Shown in pieces: positions 44,524 to 53,670 of a DNA stretch of 55,405 bases; positions within the stretch are counted from its first letter, which is position 1; the number at the start of each line of letters is the position of its first letter. This DNA comes from Acidobacteriota bacterium (GTDB lineage Bacteria; Acidobacteriota; Thermoanaerobaculia; Multivoradales; SZUA-115). The DNA is taken from NCBI GenBank assembly GCA_024277255.1, contig JAJRVQ010000116.1:1-55405 (forward strand), given 5' to 3'. The notes below the pieces were generated by a model. That model was not told the DNA's origin, ran no database searches, and saw nothing but the letters and a program-made list of their open reading frames with translations. The position numbers and the translations under genes were made by a program.

Positions 44524-45530
44524 GCCTCGTCTTCCTCGGCGCGATCGGCTGGGCCCGCCCGTGGCTATTCGCCGCCCTCGCCCTCTTGCCGCTCTACGGC
44601 TGGCTGCGCCGGCGACTGGTGCGGCGCAGCGCGGTCGCCTTCGCTCCGCTTCAATACGCCTCGCGCCGGCCTTGGCCCGGGCGTCTGGCCGCTGTCGAAT
44701 TGCCGCTTGAACTGCTGCTCCTCGGCCTTCTGATCCTCGGCCTCGCCGGCCCTTACCGCCAGAGCGAGGTCGAACTGATCGAGGACGACGGGATCGACGT
44801 CATGCTGGTGCTCGATGTCTCCCTCTCCATGCTCGCCGAGGACTTCACTCCCAACCGGCTGGCGGTGCTACGCAACCTCGCCGGCGATTTCATCGCCCGT
44901 GCCGGCGGCCAGCGGATCGGCCTGGTGATCTTCGCCAAAGACGCCTACGTGCAGACCCCGCTGACCACCGACCATTTCGTCCTCCGCGAGCTTCTCCAAG
45001 GGGTCACCGTCTACGCACTCAACCGCAACGAGAGCGGCGGCACGGCGATCGGCGATGCCCTGTTGGTGGCCGGCGACCGGCTGCGGGCGAGCCGAGTCGA
45101 AGGCCGCGACCAGGCGCTGATCCTGATCACCGACGGCGAGAGCAACGACGGCATCGATCCGCTGCTCGCGGCGCGCTCCGTGCACCAAGAGGGAATCCGC
45201 CTGTATACCATCGGCGTCGGCGGCGAAACGCCGATCGGCATCACCTTCGAGGGCCGCACCATCGGCGGCGACCGGCCATATCAAGCCTTCCTCGACGACC
45301 GCCAGCTGCGCGCCTTGAGCGAGGCGGCCCAGGGTCGCTACTGGCGAGCCACCGACGCCGGCGCGCTGGAAGAGATCTTTGGCGAGCTGTCCCGTTTGGC
45401 GAGCGCCCCGTTGGGCGTGCGCCGGATCGAGCACCGCGACACGCTGACACCGCCCATCGCCACTCTCGCCCTGGTGCTTTTCGCCGCGCTGATCGCCCTC
45501 AGCTCCGCGCTGCGGCGGCCACTAGCATGA
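44520..45530 (+). CDS. BatA-like VWA-domain membrane protein
   Basis: A 336-residue protein with an N-terminal membrane region (RPWLFAALALLPLYGWL, later LELLLLGLLILGLAG) and a VWA domain. The metal-ion-dependent adhesion site is DVMLVLDVSLSMLAED (near residue 98), with SGGTAIGDAL and LILITDGESNDG contributing the other loops. A final C-terminal membrane helix is ATLALVLFAALIALSSAL. This is the Bat/aerotolerance-type arrangement. Start is GTG 44520, overlapping the previous stop, and the stop overlaps the next ATG. Confidence 0.93.
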   Translation: MSLVFLGAIGWARPWLFAALALLPLYGWLRRRLVRRSAVAFAPLQYASRRPWPGRLAAVELPLELLLLGLLILGLAGPYRQSEVELIEDDGIDVMLVLDVSLSMLAEDFTPNRLAVLRNLAGDFIARAGGQRIGLVIFAKDAYVQTPLTTDHFVLRELLQGVTVYALNRNESGGTAIGDALLVAGDRLRASRVEGRDQALILITDGESNDGIDPLLAARSVHQEGIRLYTIGVGGETPIGITFEGRTIGGDRPYQAFLDDRQLRALSEAAQGRYWRATDAGALEEIFGELSRLASAPLGVRRIEHRDTLTPPIATLALVLFAALIALSSALRRPLA

Positions 45531-47479
45531 TCACTGGCATGATCGGCCTGGCCCACCCCTGGATCGCCGTGCTGGCGCTACCCTGGCTCCTGCTTAGCCT
45601 GGCACTGTGGCGCTGGCAAGCCACGGCACTCTCCTGGATCGAGAGCCACGTCGCGCCCCGTTTCCGCCCCGCCCTGACCATCTCTAGCCGACGTGGCCTC
45701 GCCGCGCACTCGGCGCTGCTCGCGCTGAGCGGCCTGGCACTGATCGCCGCCGCCGCTGGGCCACGGTACCTCGGCGAAACCACCACCAAGATCGAGCGAG
45801 GGCGCATCCTTCTCTTGCTGGACGGTTCGGCGAGCATGGCCGCGACCGATGCGACGCGGCTCGACGACGCCGGCGAGCCACCGAAAAACCGCTTCGCCGC
45901 CGGCCAGCGAATCGCCAGCGAACTGGTAAAGCGGCTCGACGGCTACAGCTTCGCCCTGGCCATCTTCTCGGGCGTCTCGACCGTTCAGCTGCCGATGACC
46001 GCGGATCGCTCGCTGGTGGACGAAGCGCTGCGCGTGGCGGAACTCCACGACCACTATCACAGCAGCGGTTCGAGTTTCACCACGGCCCTCGACAGCGCCC
46101 TGCACTTCCTCACCGCACCCACCGAGGGCACCCAGGGAGCGGGCCTTCAGGTGGTGGTGCTCAGCGATGGCGAATCGCCGTACGCCGAGGATTTCGCCGC
46201 GCCGCTGGCGGCGCTGAGCGAAGCCGGCGTGCCGATTCACTGCGTGGCGATCGGCAGCAGTGAGGGCCAGGCTCGGATCATCTACGACTTCCGGGACGTG
46301 GTGGCGAAGAAAGAGACCAAGCGCGTCTTGCAGAAATTCACCACCCAGCGGGTGGACCACCACCTGCAACGAATGGCTCGCCAGAGCGGCGGCCTTTTCG
46401 CGCTCGGCAACACTGGAGTGGTCGCTCAGCTGGCGGAGGAGATCGAACAACTCCACCAGCGCGCCGCGGCACTGCCTTCACCGGCCGGCGCGAAGAGTTA
46501 CCGCGACCTGAGCCTCTGGCCCCTCTGGCTGTTTGTGATCATTTTCTTGATCGACCGCCTCTGGCTACCACGCGGGCGGCGCGGTACCTTCCGGGTTGCA
46601 TGGGACTGGCTCGAAAAGCCGCCAGGGCAACGGCCACCAGCGCGCCAAACGGCCAGCACCACCCTGTTGATCGCCGGAGTCCTGCTCAGCGGATCGTTGG
46701 TCACCTGCACCGATTCGCCCACCCAGCGGGCCCACCGCCAGAACGAACTCGGCATCGCCAGCGATGCCGCCGGCGATCGGGAGGCGGCCCGCCGCCACTA
46801 CGAGCGCAGCTACGCCTACCGCGTGAAACCCGAAATACCGACCCACAACCTCGCTCGCTCGGTATCCCTGACCGGGGACTTCTCGGCAGCGCACCGGCTG
46901 TTCCAACGTGCGATTAAACTGGCGCCCACACTCATCGAGGCTCACTACGGCGACGGCATCACCCTGTTCGAGTGGGGAGAGGCACAACGCGACCCGCGCG
47001 GCTGCGAGTTGGAGCGAACTCTCGAACTCTTCCAGGCAGCCCAACGCCGCTTCCATCACAGCGCCAAGCAACCACCCGACGGCCCTTTGCAGAGCGACGC
47101 CCGTGCCAACCTCGAATTCGTCACCGCCCGCATCGCCGAGATCGAAGCGCTGATCGCCAACCCGCCCGAGGAGTGCACACCGCCCCAGACCGGTGGTGGT
47201 GGCGGAGGCGGCGGGAGCGGTGGAGGAAACTCAAGCGGTGGGCAGGGTCAGCAAGGCCAAGATCCCTCAGGCGGCGCACAGACCGGCGACGACGCGCAAG
47301 GCGGCGACGCACAAAGCCGAGGAGGCCCGCTCAGCGACGGCGAGAGGCAGCAAATCGCCCGGGCCTTGGCCCGGATCGAGGAACAACGCCAGGCTGAGGG
47401 CAAGTACCACCGCCGCACTCTCCCCGAGCAATTCGCCAAGAAAAGCTGGGAGAACCCGGAGGCCAAAATCTGGTGGTAG
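45527..47479 (+). CDS. BatB-BatC fusion: VWA domain plus TPR region
   Basis: A 650-residue protein. The first half has two N-terminal helices and a VWA domain with the metal site ILLLLDGSASMAATDA (near residue 95) and VVVLSDGESPYAED. A membrane helix near 335 (LSLWPLWLFVIIFLID) and a lipobox-like VLLSGSLVTCTDS near 395 follow. The second half is TPR-like (NELGIASDAAGDREAARRHY then HRLFQRAIKLAPTLIEAHYG) and ends with a Gly/Gln-rich segment and KKSWENPEAKIWW. In other genomes BatB and BatC are separate genes, so this is a fusion. It is last in the operon. Confidence 0.9.
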   Translation: MITGMIGLAHPWIAVLALPWLLLSLALWRWQATALSWIESHVAPRFRPALTISSRRGLAAHSALLALSGLALIAAAAGPRYLGETTTKIERGRILLLLDGSASMAATDATRLDDAGEPPKNRFAAGQRIASELVKRLDGYSFALAIFSGVSTVQLPMTADRSLVDEALRVAELHDHYHSSGSSFTTALDSALHFLTAPTEGTQGAGLQVVVLSDGESPYAEDFAAPLAALSEAGVPIHCVAIGSSEGQARIIYDFRDVVAKKETKRVLQKFTTQRVDHHLQRMARQSGGLFALGNTGVVAQLAEEIEQLHQRAAALPSPAGAKSYRDLSLWPLWLFVIIFLIDRLWLPRGRRGTFRVAWDWLEKPPGQRPPARQTASTTLLIAGVLLSGSLVTCTDSPTQRAHRQNELGIASDAAGDREAARRHYERSYAYRVKPEIPTHNLARSVSLTGDFSAAHRLFQRAIKLAPTLIEAHYGDGITLFEWGEAQRDPRGCELERTLELFQAAQRRFHHSAKQPPDGPLQSDARANLEFVTARIAEIEALIANPPEECTPPQTGGGGGGGGSGGGNSSGGQGQQGQDPSGGAQTGDDAQGGDAQSRGGPLSDGERQQIARALARIEEQRQAEGKYHRRTLPEQFAKKSWENPEAKIWW

Positions 47480-47491
47480 AACGTGCCGGCG

Positions 47492-47537
47492 GCGACGGCT
47501 GACCGCGTGCCGATGCAACGCACCACTCAGCCGTCGC
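47492..47537. terminator. 11-bp inverted repeat between convergent genes
   Basis: gcgacggctga (47492-47502) pairs with tcagccgtcgc (47527-47537) around 24 bases. The right arm includes the TerC stop codon. It probably works as a bidirectional terminator, but no T run follows on either strand. Confidence 0.35.
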
Positions 47538-48318
47538 GGACGGACTCGCTCTTTCGCACCGACCGCATCAGTTTCTTCTGGTAGCGGCTCTGGACGATAT
47601 CGATGAGCACCAGCACGCCGATCACAAAGTAAAAGGTCGTCTTGCTCATCGCCGTCACTTCATTGCCCAGCAGTTTCAGGTGACCCAGGTGGGCCCCCTC
47701 TGACAGCAGCATGATTCCAACGATGAAGAGGACGAAGAGGCCGAGGACCTCATAGATCCGGTTCTTCTCCAGAAAGGCGGCGACCCGACCGGCCAGCCAG
47801 ATCATCAGCACGCCGCTGAACAGGATCGCCACCGCCATCACCCAGAAAACATCCGAGAGGGCCATCGCGCTCAAAATCGAGTCAAACGAAAAGACCAGAT
47901 TCATCGCCACGATCCAAAAGACGATCATTCCCACCGGCCGTTCACTGGTCTCGCCATGCTCCAGATTCTCCATGCTCATCATGTGCCAGATCTCTTGGGT
48001 CGCCGTGTAGAGGATGAGGACACCTCCGGCCAAGACGATGAGACTGTGGAGATTGAACTCACCGGAGAGAAACGAAGATTGGAAGCCGAACATGGGCTCC
48101 TGGAAGTAGCTGATCAGCTTCATCAAAACCAGCAGCAGACCTATGCGCAGGAAGACGGCCAGACCGATTCCGAGGCGACGCACCATCACCTGTTTTTCGG
48201 CCGGGGCTCGTTTGGATTCGAGCGAGATGTAGAGCAGATTGTCGAACCCGAGAACAGCCTGCAACAAGACCAGCAGGCCAAGGGTGACGAAGTTGTGGAG
48301 ACTGAAGAGCTGATCCAT
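47527..48318 (-). CDS. TerC family integral membrane protein
   Basis: A 263-residue protein with about seven membrane helices. The family's acidic motifs in the membrane are present: LGFDNLLYISLES near residue 22 and FSFDSILSAMALSD near 145. TerC relatives take part in metal-ion (manganese) export coupled to secretion. The start at 48318 has GAGGA 7 bases upstream; the longer frame to 48384 does not. The C-terminal tail is basic (RYQKKLMRSVRKSES). It is followed convergently by the BatB/C gene. Confidence 0.92.
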   Translation of the reverse strand: MDQLFSLHNFVTLGLLVLLQAVLGFDNLLYISLESKRAPAEKQVMVRRLGIGLAVFLRIGLLLVLMKLISYFQEPMFGFQSSFLSGEFNLHSLIVLAGGVLILYTATQEIWHMMSMENLEHGETSERPVGMIVFWIVAMNLVFSFDSILSAMALSDVFWVMAVAILFSGVLMIWLAGRVAAFLEKNRIYEVLGLFVLFIVGIMLLSEGAHLGHLKLLGNEVTAMSKTTFYFVIGVLVLIDIVQSRYQKKLMRSVRKSESVRDG

Positions 48319-48409
48319 GTTCGCTTCCTCGCACAGAGCGTTCGGCAGTTGTGCAACGGCATCGCGATGGCTCTTCACCACCACTCAGCCACGGCACGCT
48401 TGAAAGAAT

Positions 48410-49144
48410 CTACCCAGTCGGTGCCGGTTTTGGCGCACCCTTGAAGCCGGGAGAACGCAACAGCTTGCTCAGTGTCTTGGCGCTGATCGTCCCACGGACA
48501 TGCTGGATCACTCCCTCGCGATCGAGGATGAAATTGGTCGGGATATAGCGGATGTCACGGTAGGGCGAGGGCCAACTGTTGGCATCGGCGGCGACCACCA
48601 GGTAATTGATGCCCACCTTGTCGATGAAGGGGCGCAGCACTTCCGGCGCCTCGTCGCTGATGCCGAGGATCACCAGCTGCTCACCCGAATCCGCCGCCAC
48701 CTCGATCAAGTCCGGTATCTCGCGACGGCAAGGGCCACACCAGGTGGCCCAGAAGTTCAACACCACCCGCTTGCCGCGCAGATCGCTGAGGGCAATCTTC
48801 TCGCCTTGCAGCGTGGTGAAGGTAACCTCGGGTGCCGTCACCCCTTCCCACGCAGCCAGCCTTCCCCCCGTCCCACCGCTGGACCAGGGCATCCTGAAGA
48901 CCAAGAGCACAGCCACGATCGCGATCGCAACCGTCGACAGGCCGATACCCCATTGAGCGCGCACCGGACGGGTCGAACTGTGGCGTTGCGCCGCCAAACC
49001 CAACGCCACTCCGACGACTCCCAGCAGACCGCCGATCAACAGCGGACTGGCCAGCAGCGCGGCCACCCCAACCCCGAGACTGAGCGCCGCCAGCCGGTTT
49101 TCAGCCGGCGGCGCTTTGGCTTTAGAATCGACCAGATGCTCCAT
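48410..49144 (-). CDS. TlpA-like membrane-anchored thioredoxin
   Basis: A 244-residue protein with two N-terminal membrane helices (LSLGVGVAALLASPLLIGGL and WGIGLSTVAIAIVAVLLVF), then a periplasmic thioredoxin-fold domain. Its redox site is VLNFWATWCGPCRREIPDL and the cis-Pro loop is IRYIPTNFILDREG, as in ResA/TlpA. It probably reduces disulfides in the periplasm, for example for cytochrome c maturation, though no ccm genes are near. The start lies 76 bases from the divergent short-chain dehydrogenase. Confidence 0.92.
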   Translation of the reverse strand: MEHLVDSKAKAPPAENRLAALSLGVGVAALLASPLLIGGLLGVVGVALGLAAQRHSSTRPVRAQWGIGLSTVAIAIVAVLLVFRMPWSSGGTGGRLAAWEGVTAPEVTFTTLQGEKIALSDLRGKRVVLNFWATWCGPCRREIPDLIEVAADSGEQLVILGISDEAPEVLRPFIDKVGINYLVVAADANSWPSPYRDIRYIPTNFILDREGVIQHVRGTISAKTLSKLLRSPGFKGAPKPAPTG

Positions 49145-49220
49145 AGCCGCCTATCGTACACGGCGGCGACCAACGCCCCCGTTCCACCGGCAACGATGCC
49201 GCCGCAAGGAGAGGATCCCG

Positions 49221-50012
49221 ATGAAGATCACACCCGGCCTGCCCTGCCTCGTCACCGGAGCTTCCTCCGGCATCGGCATGGAAATCGCCCGCCAGCTGGC
49301 CCGCCGAGGGGCCCGGGTGGCGCTGGTGGCCCGGGGCCGCGAGCCCCTGGAAGCGTTGGCCGCCGAGCTGGCGCAACTCGGCGGCGAGGGGTTGGTGGTG
49401 ACGGCGGATGTCGGCGAGGAGGAACAAGTCGCGGCGGCGGTCCAGCAGACGGTCGACGCTTTCGGCGGCCTTCGCTTGGTCGTCGCCAACGCCGGTCTCG
49501 GCCTCTACGCACCGGTCGAAGAGCAGCCGGCGGACCATGCCGAGACCACCATCCGGGTCAACTACCTCGGCCTCACCCGCACCGTGCGCCATGCCCTGCC
49601 GCACCTGTTGGCGGCGGCGCCGTCACACATCGTGGGCATGACCTCCTCGGCGGGGCTGATCCCGCACAAGGGTGGCTCCGCCTACTGTGCCTCCAAAGCC
49701 GCTTCGAACCAGTACCTCGCCGCCTTGCGCCTCGAAGTCTTCGACCGCGGGGTCGGAGTGAGCTGGATCTGCCCCGGCGTCGTCCAAACCCCCTTCCTCG
49801 ACAAAGCCGATCTCGATCCCAGCCACGACCTACCCAAACTGGCCCGCTGGCTGGTGCGCACACTCAACGCCGACGAGGTGGCGAGCAAGGCGCTGCGCGC
49901 CGTCGAGCGCAACCAGAGCCTGGTCACCCTGCCGCCGATGATGCGCCTCCTCGCCTGGACCCGCCGCCTCACCCCCCGCTTCGGCGACTGGTTGCAGCGG
50001 GTGACCGGTTGA
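49221..50012 (+). CDS. Short-chain dehydrogenase/reductase
   Basis: A 263-residue Rossmann-fold enzyme. The cofactor motif is LVTGASSGIGMEIARQLARR, followed by NAGLGLYAPVEE, the catalytic Ser in VGMTSSAGLIPHKGG and the YxxxK motif in SAYCASKAASNQYLA. It is a classical SDR with substrate not predictable. The acidic residue after the second strand (ADV) is present, and Arg after LVA (LVARGREP) favours NADP(H). The start at 49221 has AAGGAGAGG upstream. It converges on another SDR at 50027. Confidence 0.92.
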   Translation: MKITPGLPCLVTGASSGIGMEIARQLARRGARVALVARGREPLEALAAELAQLGGEGLVVTADVGEEEQVAAAVQQTVDAFGGLRLVVANAGLGLYAPVEEQPADHAETTIRVNYLGLTRTVRHALPHLLAAAPSHIVGMTSSAGLIPHKGGSAYCASKAASNQYLAALRLEVFDRGVGVSWICPGVVQTPFLDKADLDPSHDLPKLARWLVRTLNADEVASKALRAVERNQSLVTLPPMMRLLAWTRRLTPRFGDWLQRVTG

Positions 50013-50026
50013 CGGCCCGCTGAGCG

Positions 50027-50728
50027 TTAGAACGGATTGGTCGCAAAGACGGCGAATTCGGGGATGAAACCACGGCTGTCGATTTGCAGTGCACCGACCA
50101 CCGCATCGGCAATTTCCCGGGCGCGCAGCTTCTTGTCCGATCGTTGCTGCTCGAAGCCGGCGTTGGCGGCAAACTCGGTCATCACCTCGCTCGGGTTGAC
50201 CAGCATCACTCGCACATTGTGGCGCCGCAGTTCATCTCGCCAGCATTCGGTCATGCCGCGTAGCGCAAACTTCGACGATGAATAGGCCGTGCTGCCGCTG
50301 CCGCCTTTGAGACCCGAGGTCGACGAGATGTTGATCAGATTTCCCGACTGCTGGCGCACGAACTGGCGCGCCGCCTCGCGGGCCATCAGGAAGGCACCGA
50401 AGACATTGGTGCGGTAGACCGCCTCCAAGTCGCGCAGCTCCATCTCGACCAGCGGTGCAAAGCGGCCGAAACCGGCGTTGTTGACCAGAATATCGATCCG
50501 CCCATGGCGCTCTACAAACTCCGCCACCGTGCGTACCGCCTCCGCTTCAACCCCGACATCCGCCTGCGTCCAACCCACACCGAGATCGGAGGCGGTCGCC
50601 TCCAGCGCCTGTCGATTCCGTCCGGTAATCACCACGTCACTGCCTTGCGCCACCAGGGCGGCGGCGATTCCACGACCGATTCCCGACGATCCGCCGGTAA
50701 TCAGCGCTTTGGCTCCAGCTAGTTGCAT
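50027..50728 (-). CDS. Short-chain dehydrogenase/reductase
   Basis: A 233-residue SDR with cofactor motif LITGGSSGIGRGIAAALVAQ, then NNAGFGRFAPLVE, the catalytic Ser in INISSTSGLKGGSG and the YxxxK in TAYSSSKFALRGMTE. Its C-terminus is DSRGFIPEFAVFATNPF. It is FabG-like in length and motifs, but the substrate is unknown. A TGRNR pattern after strand 2 favours NADPH. The stop lies 14 bases from that of the convergent SDR. Confidence 0.93.
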   Translation of the reverse strand: MQLAGAKALITGGSSGIGRGIAAALVAQGSDVVITGRNRQALEATASDLGVGWTQADVGVEAEAVRTVAEFVERHGRIDILVNNAGFGRFAPLVEMELRDLEAVYRTNVFGAFLMAREAARQFVRQQSGNLINISSTSGLKGGSGSTAYSSSKFALRGMTECWRDELRRHNVRVMLVNPSEVMTEFAANAGFEQQRSDKKLRAREIADAVVGALQIDSRGFIPEFAVFATNPF

Positions 50729-51045
50729 CGATCTCTTCTCCTGACTGTATTGATTGCGCGGTGGGCCTATTCGAGGTTCCGCGATGGGCCCCTAACCTTA
50801 GCTCGTTCTTCTCAGGAGACCCAACACCTCTTCGCAGGGGTCTTAGGCCAGGGGGGGCACTCTTCGCCGGTAGCGAGGGCGACCGGGCTTCGAGCGCAGA
50901 AAGGCCGAGAGGCCGCCGGCAACTCGACAGGGCTCCGAAAGCCCTGGTAAGGTCCCCATTCCCACAGGGAAAAGGGTGTCTCCACCCTAGAATCTCAGCA
51001 CAAATTCAGCCCCAAGACAGGCGTTACGGAAAAGGAGTTCGTTCG
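50729..51045 (+). other. 317-base region upstream of the FKBP gene
   Basis: It separates the divergent SDR start from the FKBP start. An open frame runs through it in phase with FKBP, but it has no ribosome binding site or protein character. Two stable hairpins are visible: cagggct/agccctg near 50930-50945, and agggtg/caccct near 50974-50990. Neither has a T run. It may hold the promoter and a structured leader. I cannot match it to a known RNA family. Confidence 0.4.
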
Positions 51046-51783
51046 ATGAAAGCTGCATTCTCAATGTTGTCCGCCCTTGGCCTGACAGCGGTCATGCTCG
51101 CCTGCGCGGCGACTACGGAGCCGGCCGCGGCGGTCGAGCTGCAAACCGAAGACCAGAAGGTCCTCTACGCCATCGGCCTCGCCGTGGCGAAGAACTTCAG
51201 TCAGATCAACTTCAGCGAAGAAGAACTCGCTTTCGTCGTGGAAGGTCTCACCGACGGCGCCCTGAAGCGCGACGAAAAGGTAAGTCTCCAAGAGTACGGT
51301 CCCAAGCTCCAGGCTTTCGCCCAGAAGCGGGCCGAAGCAGCGATGGCGATCGAGAAGGAAGAAGCGGCCAAGTTCCTCGCTTCAATGGAAGGAAAAGAGG
51401 GTCTGACCAAGACCGAGTCCGGCATGCTCTACGCTGAAATCACCCCCGGCACCGGTGAGAGCCCGGCGGCCAGCGACACTGTCAGTGTGCACTACCACGG
51501 CACCCTGCGCGACGGTACTGTCTTCGACAGCTCGGTCGATCGTGGCCAGCCGGCGAAGTTCCCGCTCAACCAGGTGATCGGCTGCTGGACCGAGGGTGTG
51601 CAGAAGATGAAGGTGGGCGGCAAGTCCAAGCTGGTCTGCCCGGCCGAACTCGCCTACGGCGACCGAGGCGCGCCGCCCAACATCCCCGGCGGCGCCGCTC
51701 TCGTCTTCGAGGTCGAGCTGCTCGAGATCATCAAGCCCGACGCTCCGGAAGCGAAGCCGACGACGCCCGGCACCGACGGCTAG
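51046..51783 (+). CDS. FKBP-type peptidyl-prolyl isomerase, lipoprotein
   Basis: A 245-residue protein. The signal peptide ends in a lipobox (GLTAVMLACAAT), followed by an FKBP_N-type helical dimerisation domain (residues 30-125: YAIGLAVAKNFSQINFSEEE) and a C-terminal FKBP domain. The domain shows VSVHYHGTLRDGTVFDSSVD, VIGCWTEGVQKMKVGGKSKL and LAYGDRGAPPNIPGG. This is the Mip/FkpA layout for folding periplasmic proteins. The start at 51046 has AAAGGAG 8 bases upstream. A terminator follows at 51808. Confidence 0.95.
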   Translation: MKAAFSMLSALGLTAVMLACAATTEPAAAVELQTEDQKVLYAIGLAVAKNFSQINFSEEELAFVVEGLTDGALKRDEKVSLQEYGPKLQAFAQKRAEAAMAIEKEEAAKFLASMEGKEGLTKTESGMLYAEITPGTGESPAASDTVSVHYHGTLRDGTVFDSSVDRGQPAKFPLNQVIGCWTEGVQKMKVGGKSKLVCPAELAYGDRGAPPNIPGGAALVFEVELLEIIKPDAPEAKPTTPGTDG

Positions 51784-51807
51784 ACGCTCAGCGAGCGAGA
51801 CGGTATG

Positions 51808-51842
51808 AAAGCCTGGAGCACCACGCGGTGCCCCGGGCTTTT
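51808..51842. terminator. Shared intrinsic terminator between FKBP and sufU
   Basis: agcctgg-a-gcacc pairs with ggtgc-c-cc-gggct around acgc, followed by TTTT on the plus strand. The reverse strand has a short T tract too. It lies midway between the convergent stops of the FKBP and sufU genes. Confidence 0.7.
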
Positions 51843-51854
51843 CGCCTATTCGGC

Positions 51855-52316
51855 CTACTCCGTGCTGACGACGGCTTCCTCAGGTTGGGCTTGCAGTGCG
51901 GCGTTGAGGGTGTGCCATGCCAGGGTGGCGCACTTGACCCGCACCGGGTACTCGCGCACGCCGGAGAAGACGGCGAGCTTGCCCAATTCGCCAGGCGCCA
52001 CCGCGGTTACCGAAGGATCGCCGGTAACCAGTTCGTGGAAGCCCTCGAACAGACGCCGGACCTCCTCGAGACTCTTGCCCTTGACCGCCTGCGTCATGAT
52101 CGACGCCGAAGCGGTGGAAATGGCGCAACCGGTGCCCTCGAAGGCAATATCGCGCACCGTGCCGTCGACCACGTCGAGGAAGATCTCGACCTTGTCGCCG
52201 CACAGCGGGTTGTCACCCCGCGAGTGATGGCTGACCGCCTCCGGCCGGCCGAAATTTCGCGGCTCCTTGGAGTGGTCGAGAATCACCGATTGGTAGAGTT
52301 CCCGCAGATCGCTCAT
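51855..52316 (-). CDS. sufU: SufU-type Fe-S cluster assembly protein
   Basis: A 153-residue protein. The three conserved Cys are in DNPLCGDKVEIF, FEGTGCAISTASASIMT and VKCATLAWHTL. The long stretch between the second and third Cys (about 60 residues) and the lack of the HscA-binding LPPVK motif mark it as SufU, not IscU. SufU accepts sulfur from SufS. It is last in the suf operon, 39 bases after sufS, and precedes the shared terminator. Confidence 0.95.
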   Translation of the reverse strand: MSDLRELYQSVILDHSKEPRNFGRPEAVSHHSRGDNPLCGDKVEIFLDVVDGTVRDIAFEGTGCAISTASASIMTQAVKGKSLEEVRRLFEGFHELVTGDPSVTAVAPGELGKLAVFSGVREYPVRVKCATLAWHTLNAALQAQPEEAVVSTE

Positions 52317-52355
52317 CGCCCCATCCTCACGACAACGGCCTCACCACCGTACACA

Positions 52356-53651
52356 TCAAGAAAAGAACTCCTGCACCTTACGAATGCCCTCGGCCAACGC
52401 TTCGACTTCAGCCTCGGTGTTGTAAAGGGCAAAGGAGGCCCGTGCGGTCGCCGCCAAGTTGAAATGGTCCATCACCGGCTGGGCGCAATGGTGACCGGCG
52501 CGCACGGCGATTCCCTCACCGTCGAGGAACGTGCCGATGTCGTGCGGGTGGACCCCGTCGAGGGTGAAGGAGACCACCGCCGCCTTATTTTCCGCCCTCC
52601 CCCAGATGTCGAGCCCAGGAATCGCCGCCAGAGCCTCAGTGGCTTTGGCCAGGAGCCTCGCCTCGTGGGCCGCGATCGCCTCGCGCCCCAGCGCCATCAT
52701 GTACTCCACCGCCGCCCCCAAGCCGATGGCGCCCGAGATGTTGGGCGTGCCGGCTTCGAACTTGTGGGGCGGCTCGGCGTAGGTGGTCTTCTCGAAGGTC
52801 ACCGAACGGATCATCTCGCCGCCGCCGTGGTACGGCGGCATCGAGGCTAGATGTTTGCCCTTGGCGTAGAGCGCGCCAATGCCGGTGGGAGCGAAAACCT
52901 TGTGGCCGGAGATGGCGTAGAAGTCGCACCCGATGGCGCCGACGTCAAACGGCATGTGCGGTGCCGCCTGGGCGCCGTCGATCAAGGTAGCCACCCCGTG
53001 CCGGTGCGCCGCGGCGACCATCCGCTCGACCGGGTTGATCGTCCCCAAGGCGTTGGAGATGTGGCTGAAGGCGGCGAGCTTGATCCGCCCGCTATTGGAC
53101 GGATCCGCCAGCATCCGCTCGAACTCCTCGATCACCACCTGGCCGCGGCCGTCCAGCGGAGCCACCAACAGGTGCGCCCCGGTCTGCTCGCAGACCAACT
53201 GCCAGGGCACGATGTTCGAGTGGTGTTCGAGTCCGGTGATCAGCACCGCATCACCGGGGGCCAGACGCGGCCGCGCGAAGCTCTGCGCCACCAGGTTGAT
53301 CGCCTCGGTCGTGCCGCGGGTGAAGACGATCTCGGAGGACGACTCGGCACCGACGAAGCGCTGCACTGACTTGCGCGCCTCCTCGTAGGAGGCGGTCGCC
53401 CGCGCGGCCATCAGATAGACCCCGCGGTGGACGTTGGCGCAATCTCTTTCGTTGAAGCGAGCCACCGCGTCGAGGACGGCACGCGGCTTCTGCGCCGTCG
53501 CCGCGCTATCCAAGTAGACCAGCGGCTTGCCGTGAATCTCCTGTGCCAGAGCCGGAAACTCCGCTCGGATCCGCTCCACGTCGTAGGCCGTTGCGGGCAA
53601 CACCCCAGGACTGGAGGCAGGTGCAGAGTCAGTGGTGAGTGAAGTACCCAT
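52356..53651 (-). CDS. sufS: Cysteine desulfurase SufS
   Basis: A 431-residue type II cysteine desulfurase that takes sulfur from cysteine with PLP. The PLP Lys is in AISGHKVFAPTGIGAL, the catalytic Cys in VRAGHHCAQPVMDHF, and substrate-binding motifs include LDSAATAQKP and TRGTTEAINLVAQ. The N-terminal 20 residues are a poorly conserved extension (TTDSAPASSPGVL). It lies between sufD and sufU and pairs functionally with SufU. Confidence 0.97.
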   Translation of the reverse strand: MGTSLTTDSAPASSPGVLPATAYDVERIRAEFPALAQEIHGKPLVYLDSAATAQKPRAVLDAVARFNERDCANVHRGVYLMAARATASYEEARKSVQRFVGAESSSEIVFTRGTTEAINLVAQSFARPRLAPGDAVLITGLEHHSNIVPWQLVCEQTGAHLLVAPLDGRGQVVIEEFERMLADPSNSGRIKLAAFSHISNALGTINPVERMVAAAHRHGVATLIDGAQAAPHMPFDVGAIGCDFYAISGHKVFAPTGIGALYAKGKHLASMPPYHGGGEMIRSVTFEKTTYAEPPHKFEAGTPNISGAIGLGAAVEYMMALGREAIAAHEARLLAKATEALAAIPGLDIWGRAENKAAVVSFTLDGVHPHDIGTFLDGEGIAVRAGHHCAQPVMDHFNLAATARASFALYNTEAEVEALAEGIRKVQEFFS

Positions 53652-53670
53652 GGCTAGCCCCCTCCCACCG

